Below are positions 8,961-15,753 of a DNA stretch of 64,000 nucleotides, piece by piece (the stretch's first letter is position 1; the number at the start of each line of letters is the position of its first letter). This stretch comes from DASQZK01 sp963771005 (GTDB lineage Bacteria > Bacteroidota > Bacteroidia > Bacteroidales > GCA-2748055), in the NCBI GenBank assembly GCA_963771005.1, contig CAVYRO010000002.1, forward strand, positions 868,001 through 932,000, in the 5' to 3' direction. A model generated the notes under the pieces. That model searched no databases. It saw only the letters and a list, made by a program, of their open reading frames with translations, and was not told the origin of the DNA. The position numbers and the translations under genes are program-made.

Positions 8961-10580
8961 TTAAAGTTCCTCCTTGCAATAATTGATATCCATTTTTTGA
9001 AATATCGGGACCTGTGCTTCTACCCGGTCTAAAAAAGTATCGAATTCACGTTGCGACTTATCCGACCATGCAACCTCGGACAAAGCGGTGATCCTCGGGA
9101 AGATCATATGCTCCAGCCGGTTGAAATCAGGAATATGTTCCGTCCATACGCAGCCCTCCGCACCGATGATGTGCCTGCTTTCTTCAGCACTTAACCCGGC
9201 ACTCACCGGCTCATACGAATAGACCCTCGAGAGATGCGTAACGTGTTTTCTTACCCATGAAACCGGTTCATCTTCCGTCTGGGCAAAATTAAGGTATAGA
9301 TAAGTGTTCGGACACATGACGGCATCATGTCCCGATCGGGCAGCCCGGATACCTCCTTCTTCACCTCTCCATGACATGACCGTGGCACCGGCCGGGATCC
9401 CGCCTTCAAGGATCTCATCCCACCCTATCATTTTGCGTCCGTGTTCCGAAAGATATTCTCCAATCCTCCCAATGAACCAGCTTTGCAGTTCATCCTCATC
9501 CTTAAGTCCCAGTTTCCGGATCTGGATTTGTATACTTTCATCTTCCCTCCACTGATCCTTGATAGCCTCATCCCCGCCGATATGTATGTATTCGGAAGGA
9601 AAAAGTTCCATAACCTCGTCCAGCACGTCCTCAAGGAAATGAAAGGTCTTTTCCGAAGGGGCATATATAAAGGGTGAAATCCCCCAGCGTATTTTGACTC
9701 CGGGAGAAGTGCCGGTGACTCCGAGTTCCGGGTAGGAAGCAATGACGGCCTGCGTATGTCCCGGCATTTCGATTTCAGGAACCACCGTGACGAACCGTTC
9801 GGAAGCGTAACGTACCACCTCCCTGATCTCGTCCTGCGTGTAATAACCACCATAAAGACTGTCCATAGTAACATCCCCGGGAGAATTGTTCTCCAGGGAT
9901 CCCCTGGGCTTCCTCCATGCACCCGTCGAAGTCAGTTTCGGATATTTCCTGATCTCGATCCTCCAGCCCTGGTCATCGGTAAGATGCCAGTGGAAACGGT
10001 TCAATTTGTACAGGGCAAGGAAATCAACATAGCGTTTTATCGAATCCACCGGGAAAAAATGTCGTGAGACGTCGAGATGCATACCACGCCAGGCAAAACG
10101 GGGATAGTCGGTTATCTCCAGGCAGGGGATGCGGGTCTCCCCGTGTTCTGAAAAAGGTGATGCCAGTATCATCTGTTTTAGGGACTGCAAACCGTAAAAG
10201 ATACCCTCAGCGCCGGACGATGAAATCCATATTTTTCCGGACGTAACAGAAAGGCGGTAGCCGTCTGGGGGAAAACTGCCGGGTCCGGAAATCTCAAGAG
10301 CGATAATATTTTTTGACTTGATCTCATGATCCTGGGATAATTCGATCCTGTCGTAACGCGATATATCTTTTCGGAATATTTCTGCGATCCGGGAAAGAGT
10401 GTCATTGCTCAAATCATAATAAACAGAAGTTTGGCTGCTGATGGTAAATTCTTTCCCGGTCAGTTCCATCTCAACGGGTTTTGGGATCACAGGGACAACG
10501 ATCCCATCCCCATGACCGGGAGTGTGGCATTCCGCCGGCATGGCGAAGTAAAACAGGATCATTACAAAAACAAATCTCAT
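8961..10580 (-). CDS. Beta-N-acetylhexosaminidase, GH20
   Basis: A 539-residue glycoside hydrolase of family 20, which removes terminal beta-linked GlcNAc or GalNAc using the substrate acetamido group as nucleophile. A signal peptide (about 1-18) predicts export to the periplasm or surface. The N-terminal domain (about 28-160, with VIPKPVEMEL) is the GH20b domain; the catalytic barrel follows, with RGMHLDVSRHF, FHWHLTDDQGWR and the catalytic pair Asp337-Glu338 in HIGGDEA. The length fits single-barrel family members. It lies 87 bases after the sulfatase gene on the same strand, and the two would act on sulfated aminosugar glycans such as mucin- or keratan-like chains. Enzyme class is firm; the natural glycan is inferred. 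Confidence 0.95.
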   Translation of the reverse strand: MRFVFVMILFYFAMPAECHTPGHGDGIVVPVIPKPVEMELTGKEFTISSQTSVYYDLSNDTLSRIAEIFRKDISRYDRIELSQDHEIKSKNIIALEISGPGSFPPDGYRLSVTSGKIWISSSGAEGIFYGLQSLKQMILASPFSEHGETRIPCLEITDYPRFAWRGMHLDVSRHFFPVDSIKRYVDFLALYKLNRFHWHLTDDQGWRIEIRKYPKLTSTGAWRKPRGSLENNSPGDVTMDSLYGGYYTQDEIREVVRYASERFVTVVPEIEMPGHTQAVIASYPELGVTGTSPGVKIRWGISPFIYAPSEKTFHFLEDVLDEVMELFPSEYIHIGGDEAIKDQWREDESIQIQIRKLGLKDEDELQSWFIGRIGEYLSEHGRKMIGWDEILEGGIPAGATVMSWRGEEGGIRAARSGHDAVMCPNTYLYLNFAQTEDEPVSWVRKHVTHLSRVYSYEPVSAGLSAEESRHIIGAEGCVWTEHIPDFNRLEHMIFPRITALSEVAWSDKSQREFDTFLDRVEAQVPIFQKMDINYCKEEL

Positions 10581-10667
10581 ATTCAGCCTGTAATGGTAAT
10601 TTTACCGGACCGGATCATGGTACCCCGTATTCGGGTTTTTAGTAAGGATGGAAGGAAAATGAACCGG

Positions 10668-12302
10668 TCAGTCCTGGTTGCCCGTGGCATAATCGATCCA
10701 TTTCATCGAAGGTTCGTAACCCGGGTTCCCGGGCATCATCTGGGCGTCCACGTTCTTCCTCCAATCATGAAGCATCTTTCGCAATTCATTGACCTTTTTA
10801 GCATTCTCCCCGGAAAGATCATGTTGTTCCTGCGGATCATCCTTCAGGTTGAAGAGCTGTACCGTGTAGTTTTCATAATATTCGATCAGCTTATAATCGC
10901 CGTATCGAACGGCCCCTTCCGGACTCTGTCCGCCATGGTTGCTGTAATGCGGAAAATGCCAGAAGATCGGGCGATCTTTGCCTGTCGTTTTACCTTTGAC
11001 ATAGGGGACGAGGCTCTCACCGTCGAGCACTATCTTTGCCGGATCGTAGTCGATTCCCGTCATCTCCATGATGGTCGGGAAAAAGTCCACGCTGATCACC
11101 GGCACATCACAAACGGTTCCTGGTTTGCTGACTTGCGGCCATTTGATGATCAGAGGTTCCCGTATCCCTCCTTCATAAAACCATCCCTTACCCCCGCGGA
11201 GGGGAAGATTTGAAGTTGAGAAGGCCTTGTCCAGCCTGGATTTTGATATATGGCGCTTTGGATCTCCGAAATTTGCTGCCGACATCCCGCCATTATCGGA
11301 AAAGAAGATAATAATCGTATTATCATCCAGTCCGAGTTCCTTCAGGGTTGCGCGTATCCGTCCCACGCTCTCATCTACGCTTTCAACCATGGCTGCAAAT
11401 TCCACGTTATCCTGGATCTGTTTTATTTTGACTGTCCGGTTGGGCAGCAGGCTGTATCCCTTATACGCATCCTGGTCAATCATCTCATTCAGTTCATCTT
11501 CGCTAAAGGGTTCGGGTACATCCGGGTTGCTTTCGAGGATGAAGGGTGCACCTTTCGGGGGCGGATCCGAGATCAGCTTTTCCCTGTATTTTTTCACCAG
11601 GTCGGGCCTGCCCATGATAGGATCGTGGACAGCGAAATGGGCAAGGTAGATGAAAAACGGCTTATCCTTGTTTTTCCCGATGTATTTAATAGTCTCATCC
11701 GTAAGCCTGTCGGTAAGATATTCCCCTTTTGGAGCATCTTCGAGACCTTTCATATGGTAAGGCGCGAAATAGGTTCCATTTGGCCATCCCTTGTTCCATT
11801 GCGGAATATGAAGGTCGAAGCCCTGTCTCGCGGTCGATGCGGAATCTTCTCCCAGGTGCCATTTCCCGAAAATAGCCGTCCGGTACCCGTTCTCCTTCAT
11901 CTTTTCAGGCAGGGTGGTGATATCATACGGAAGGTGCTGATTGATATCGGCATTCTGCAATTTCTGGAAGGGAAAATCCTTCCGTCCCGGCAACCAGTCC
12001 GTAAGATGCAGACGGGCCGGGTACTTACCGGTGATGATGCTTGCACGCGTGGGCGAGCATACCGAGCATGCGGCGTATGCCTGGGTGAATTTTACGCCTT
12101 CGCTTGCGAGCTTATCGATGTTTGGCGTATTATAAAAACGGCTTCCATAACATCCGACATCGCTCCATCCCAGGTCATCGACCAGGATAAAGAGAACATT
12201 CGGTTTTTGCTCAACCGGTTTTTTGCCACTGTCCGCCTGGAATGCCGTGGTCAGTCCGGCCAGCCCGAGACCCAGCCCCAGTGTCAGTATTTCTTTATTC
12301 AT
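10668..12302 (-). CDS. Exported sulfatase, S1 (arylsulfatase-like), Cys-type
   Basis: A 544-residue S1-family sulfatase that hydrolyses sulfate esters, here probably on sugars. The active-site signature CSPTRAS with Cys82 is the site of formylglycine formation; the paired aspartates VDDLGWSD (Asp42-Asp43) and the later FSDNGG segment are the calcium ligands. The N-terminus has a hydrophobic stretch (about 5-22), a signal peptide. Maturation would need an anSME-type or FGE enzyme, which is not in the window. It lies 50 bases downstream of the kinase gene and just upstream of GH20 on the same strand, fitting a sulfated-glycan locus. The exact position of the sulfate it removes cannot be told from sequence. 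Confidence 0.95.
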   Translation of the reverse strand: MNKEILTLGLGLGLAGLTTAFQADSGKKPVEQKPNVLFILVDDLGWSDVGCYGSRFYNTPNIDKLASEGVKFTQAYAACSVCSPTRASIITGKYPARLHLTDWLPGRKDFPFQKLQNADINQHLPYDITTLPEKMKENGYRTAIFGKWHLGEDSASTARQGFDLHIPQWNKGWPNGTYFAPYHMKGLEDAPKGEYLTDRLTDETIKYIGKNKDKPFFIYLAHFAVHDPIMGRPDLVKKYREKLISDPPPKGAPFILESNPDVPEPFSEDELNEMIDQDAYKGYSLLPNRTVKIKQIQDNVEFAAMVESVDESVGRIRATLKELGLDDNTIIIFFSDNGGMSAANFGDPKRHISKSRLDKAFSTSNLPLRGGKGWFYEGGIREPLIIKWPQVSKPGTVCDVPVISVDFFPTIMEMTGIDYDPAKIVLDGESLVPYVKGKTTGKDRPIFWHFPHYSNHGGQSPEGAVRYGDYKLIEYYENYTVQLFNLKDDPQEQHDLSGENAKKVNELRKMLHDWRKNVDAQMMPGNPGYEPSMKWIDYATGNQD

Positions 12303-12352
12303 ATCGCAATTTTTTTCTCTGATTATGAATCATCAGGTTTTCCCTCCAATAT

Positions 12353-13255
12353 TCAGCCTTGCACCTCAGCAAGGAAAGGTATGGAAGTGGATGCCCCTAA
12401 CCTGGTAACCGAGATGGCTGCAGCATTATTAGCAAGCCGGACAGCCTCACTCAGCGGTTCTCCGCTGGCAAGGGATACGGCGAGGAAACCATTGAAAGTA
12501 TCTCCCGCGGCGGTGGTATCTATGACATTGACCTTATTGCCATCCTGACGCCCCTCCTGGCCGTTTCCCAAGAAAAAGACGCCATTTTCGCCCAGGGTGA
12601 TAATGATCGTATTCAGCCCAAGCTCCCTGAGGCCGTTCATAAGATCGGAATGGCCGATTTGACTTCCGTTCTTCAGAGTCAGTTTCGCAGCTTCTTTCTC
12701 GTTGGGAGTGATGATAGTGACCATTTTGAGAATTTCAGGCTCAATGACCCGGGCAGGTGCCGGGTTCAGGATCACCGGTATCCTGTGGGCGTCGGCAATT
12801 CTGATTGTGGCATATACAGTTTCAATTGGGATCTCGAGTTGCATAAGAACCATATCTGCATTGATGATCACGGATTTCAGCTTTTCGATATCTTCCGGAA
12901 AAAGATGGCTGTTGGCTCCAGGAGCCACGGTTATGCTGTTCTCCCCCGATTCCGAAACATTGATGAGCGCTACACCGGAAGGCGCATCGTCAACGATCTT
13001 GATATGCGTAGTGTCAATCCCTTCTTTTTTCAGAATTTCCAGGGCCCTGTGACCAAAGTTGTCACTTCCGAGGCAGGAGATGAAGATGACATCACCACCC
13101 GCCCTTGCTGCTGCAATAGCCTGGTTTGCTCCTTTCCCCCCGTTGACCATATGGAACTGCCCTCCCATGACCGTCTCTCCGGGAGAGGGTAACTGGGGGA
13201 CTTTTATGATCATATCCGTATTTGAACTTCCGACAACAACTATACGTGGTTTCAT
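12353..13255 (-). CDS. rbsK: PfkB-family sugar kinase, ribokinase-like
   Basis: A 300-residue cytoplasmic sugar kinase. Visible features are the N-terminal VVGSSNTDMII, the first PfkB signature region GGKGANQAIAAARAGG (about 38-53), and the second signature DTTAAGDTFNGF near the C-terminus with the catalytic Asp of the anion hole. Length and motifs match ribokinases closely. The ATG at 13255 is chosen; a TTG four codons upstream is also in frame. It starts 22 bases after the stop of a GRP-type permease gene, so permease and kinase likely form an uptake-and-phosphorylation pair for ribose or another sugar released by the locus. The symbol reflects family similarity; the true substrate could be a different sugar. 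Confidence 0.85.
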   Translation of the reverse strand: MKPRIVVVGSSNTDMIIKVPQLPSPGETVMGGQFHMVNGGKGANQAIAAARAGGDVIFISCLGSDNFGHRALEILKKEGIDTTHIKIVDDAPSGVALINVSESGENSITVAPGANSHLFPEDIEKLKSVIINADMVLMQLEIPIETVYATIRIADAHRIPVILNPAPARVIEPEILKMVTIITPNEKEAAKLTLKNGSQIGHSDLMNGLRELGLNTIIITLGENGVFFLGNGQEGRQDGNKVNVIDTTAAGDTFNGFLAVSLASGEPLSEAVRLANNAAAISVTRLGASTSIPFLAEVQG

Positions 13256-13277
13256 AAAAATACACAATTAATAACAA

Positions 13278-14279
13278 TCAATAAATCCTTGCCACTATGA
13301 TAAAGGCAAGCCCGATTATATATGACAGGAACATCAGGAATAGTAAGACATTCACATTTTTCACCGCTTTAAATTCCTTCCAGATGAAGACTCCCCACAA
13401 TGCGGCGATGAGTGTAGCTCCCTGTCCAAGACCGTATGATATGGCGAATCCTGCCTGTCCGGAGGCTATGATATTAAAGGTCATACCCAGGCTCCAGATC
13501 GCTCCCCCAAGGATGCCAATCAAGTGAAGCCGGAAATTTCCCTTGGTGAAATAATCCCTGTAGGTGGCTTTCTCGCCCGAAAGAGGTCTGTACATCAGGT
13601 AAGAATTCCAGAGAAAGTTTGAGAGGATGAGTCCTAAGGAGAAGATTACAGAAGCAGTATACGGTGTAAATTTACCGGCTTCGGGCACTGCGAAATCGCG
13701 GATCATGGAACCGGCAACGAACCTGTAAAAGAAGCCCATGAGAACGCCACCGACAATGGAAATTATAATACCCTTCGCCGTGTTATGACCCTCACCGGAT
13801 GATTTCCTGCGGTATGCCACGGCATCCAGGATGATAGCTACTACGATAAAGGCTACCCCGATGAAAAGAATGACCGGGTCACCGAGCGGTTCATTGATAA
13901 AATTAGCTACCACGCCGATCACAAGTGCAAGACCTATGCCGATCGGAAATGCCACCGCAAGACCTGCCATGTCGATAGCCACAACGATCAGGATGTTTGC
14001 CAGGTTGAAGACGATACCTCCCAGCAGTGCAAGCCAGTACGAGTTGCCGGAGGCCTGCCCTAGGTCCTCGATAAAGCCACGGCCTTCTGTTCCGGCACTT
14101 CCCATCGTGAACGCGAGGAGAAGGGATAGAAGGAAAACGCCTATCGCGTAATCCCAGTAGAATAACTGGAATGCCCAGGTTTTGGATGCCAGTTTTTGGG
14201 TGTTTGCCCACGATCCCCAGCATAGCATGGTGACGATGCAAAGCACGACAGCCCATGAGTAAGAGTTAACGATGAACAT
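13278..14279 (-). CDS. GRP-type (glucose/ribose uptake) sugar permease, DMT superfamily
   Basis: A 333-residue inner-membrane protein with about ten hydrophobic helices. The N-terminus (WAVVLCIVTMLCWGSWANTQKL) and the internal segment GLAVAFPIGIGLALVIG resemble the glucose/ribose porter family of the drug/metabolite transporter superfamily (RbsU/GlcU type), usually about 290-340 residues. It is followed at 22 bases by a ribokinase-like gene and preceded by a LacI-type operator 21 bases before its ATG. These facts suggest uptake of a monosaccharide under LacI control. The family is likely, the substrate unproven. Confidence 0.8.
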   Translation of the reverse strand: MFIVNSYSWAVVLCIVTMLCWGSWANTQKLASKTWAFQLFYWDYAIGVFLLSLLLAFTMGSAGTEGRGFIEDLGQASGNSYWLALLGGIVFNLANILIVVAIDMAGLAVAFPIGIGLALVIGVVANFINEPLGDPVILFIGVAFIVVAIILDAVAYRRKSSGEGHNTAKGIIISIVGGVLMGFFYRFVAGSMIRDFAVPEAGKFTPYTASVIFSLGLILSNFLWNSYLMYRPLSGEKATYRDYFTKGNFRLHLIGILGGAIWSLGMTFNIIASGQAGFAISYGLGQGATLIAALWGVFIWKEFKAVKNVNVLLFLMFLSYIIGLAFIIVARIY

Positions 14280-14299
14280 GTTGCTTTATTTTTAGTGTT

Positions 14300-14315
14300 G
14301 CTCTAACGTTTGTGC
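14300..14315 (-). promoter_or_regulatory. LacI-family operator, site 2 (upstream of permease)
   Basis: The minus strand reads GCACAAACGTTAGAGC, the same left half as site 1 with a more degenerate right half. It lies 21 bases before the permease ATG, and the bases directly upstream on that strand (TTTACTTG) partly resemble a -7 box. Repression of permease, kinase, sulfatase and GH20 from here is inferred. Confidence 0.7.
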
Positions 14316-14338
14316 AAGTAAAGAAAAAAAATACAATT

Positions 14339-15379
14339 TCACGCAAATTCGTTCATATTTTTTACAGAATTACGAATGATCAGGTTGGTTTTTAACTTCA
14401 TAGACACCGGTTTTTTCTTTTCTCCCTTGTTTTCGATGTATTTTGTAATAACGCTTACAGCCAGCTGTCCGAGCTCGCTTTTTTTCTGTTCAATGGTAGT
14501 CAGAGGGGTTCCGAGGTAGGCCGAATAGGGTTGTTCGTCGTATGAGATCAGCGAAACATCCCCGGGAATTTGAAGGTTCATTTCGCTGAGAGCCTGTATA
14601 ACCCCCAAAGAGATCAGGTTACTCAGCGCGAATATGGCTGTTGGTGAGTCATCCTCGCTGAAGAGGATACGGGTCTGTCTGTAGCCGTTCTCGGTACTGA
14701 AATCCTCTCCCATGATAAAGGAATAGTCGACCGGGACATTATTTTTCCTGTGTGCGTCAATATACCCGCGTACCCTTTCCTTGCTGGGCTGGCTGTCCCT
14801 GATGCCCTGTATGCAGGCGATCTTGCGATGGCCCATAGAGATGAGATGATTCACCGCATCAAGTGCACCCTGGTAATTATCCGAGGTGATATACGGCAGG
14901 TTCATGCCGGGGGAATACCTGTCGACAATGACAAGGGGAAGGCCGGAATCATAGATCCGGCTGAGGTGGTCGAAATTGGTGCCTACAGGTGCGATGATGA
15001 TCCCCTCCACCTTATGGCCGAGGAGGAGGTTGATCAGTTCTTTCTCAACGGACAGGTCTTCACGGCTGTCGCAAAGAATGATCGAAAAACCTTTCAACCG
15101 GGCTTCCAGCTCAATACTCTTGGCAATATCGGCAAAAAAGGGATTCGCAATATCCGGTATCACGAGACCCAGCGTCTCGGTCTTGTCGGTTTTCAAACCC
15201 CTGGCAATTTTGTTCGGTATATAATTATGCTCCTTTGCCGCCTGCAGCACTCTTTCCTGTGTTTTTGAGCTAATGCGGTAGCTTTCACCTTTCCCGTTCA
15301 GCACTCTGGATACTGTAGTTATCGATATGCCCAGGAAATCAGCCAGTTCACGAATATTATTTGCGTTTTTATTCTCCAT
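14339..15379 (-). CDS. LacI/GalR-family transcriptional repressor
   Basis: A 346-residue DNA-binding regulator. The N-terminal helix-turn-helix reads IRELADFLGISITTVSRVLNG, with the hinge-helix segment near YIPNKIARGLKT, followed by a periplasmic-binding-protein-like effector domain (about 60-340, from TLGLVIPDIANPFFADI). These are the defining parts of LacI-family proteins and length is standard. In-frame ATGs at 15385 and 15397 are also possible. It heads the glycan locus, and sites matching LacI operators lie before it, before the permease and before the first susC, so it is the likely repressor of the locus and of itself, released by a sugar taken up or formed by the pathway. Confidence 0.94.
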   Translation of the reverse strand: MENKNANNIRELADFLGISITTVSRVLNGKGESYRISSKTQERVLQAAKEHNYIPNKIARGLKTDKTETLGLVIPDIANPFFADIAKSIELEARLKGFSIILCDSREDLSVEKELINLLLGHKVEGIIIAPVGTNFDHLSRIYDSGLPLVIVDRYSPGMNLPYITSDNYQGALDAVNHLISMGHRKIACIQGIRDSQPSKERVRGYIDAHRKNNVPVDYSFIMGEDFSTENGYRQTRILFSEDDSPTAIFALSNLISLGVIQALSEMNLQIPGDVSLISYDEQPYSAYLGTPLTTIEQKKSELGQLAVSVITKYIENKGEKKKPVSMKLKTNLIIRNSVKNMNEFA

Positions 15380-15419
15380 TACCATGAGGTTTCGCACAAA
15401 GAGGGAAAATCCCTGGTTA

Positions 15420-15442
15420 GCACAAACCTTTTCGCAAATCTA
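15420..15442 (-). promoter_or_regulatory. LacI-gene promoter box with LacI-type operator, site 3
   Basis: The minus strand reads TAGATTTG (15442-15435), a perfect match to the Bacteroidetes -7 consensus TAnnTTTG, running straight into GCGAAAAGGTTTGTGC (15435-15420), whose right half equals that of operator site 1. The overlap implies autorepression of the LacI gene. A clear -33 TTTG was not found; the corresponding position reads TTCC. Confidence 0.65.
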
Positions 15443-15465
15443 AAAATAAATTCTGAGACCTGGAA

Positions 15466-15753
15466 AAGATTTGAAGTAGTTTGATATGGTTTGAAATGGT
15501 TTGAAATGGTTTGAAATGGTTTGATATGGTTTGAAATGGTTTGAAATGGTTTGAAATGGTTTGAATTTAATTCACCAATTCACCAAATCACCAGATTCTT
15601 CCGGGAGTTTCACCACAGATTTCACAGATTATCACAGATGGTTTTCAACTCAATTCACCAAATCAACAAATCAACAAATCAACAAATCAACAAATCAACA
15701 AATTCTTCCGACATCCGTATTCCTCTTCCTCTTCACCAAATCACCTAATTGCG
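15466..15753. repeat. Composite intergenic repeat, copy 1
   Basis: First comes an array of about ten copies of a strict 10-base unit (TTTGAAATGG, with occasional TTTGATATGG). It is followed by an 8-base array (CACCAAAT, then CAACAAAT), with a CACAGATTTCACAGATTATC block between the parts, and 'cctcttcctcttcacc' at the end. No gene is seen in it. The same modules in the same order occur again at 60.8-61.1 kb and, in part, at 18.3, 19.0, 20.7 and 21.0 kb. Confidence 0.85.

Noticed and set aside
11250..12548. Open frame of 432 codons on the plus strand
   Set aside because: It lies wholly opposite the sulfatase and kinase genes, which have full catalytic motifs; its product has no recognisable feature.
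15466..15753. Possible CRISPR array
   Set aside because: Units are 8-10 bases and directly adjoin each other without unique spacers; no cas genes are near.
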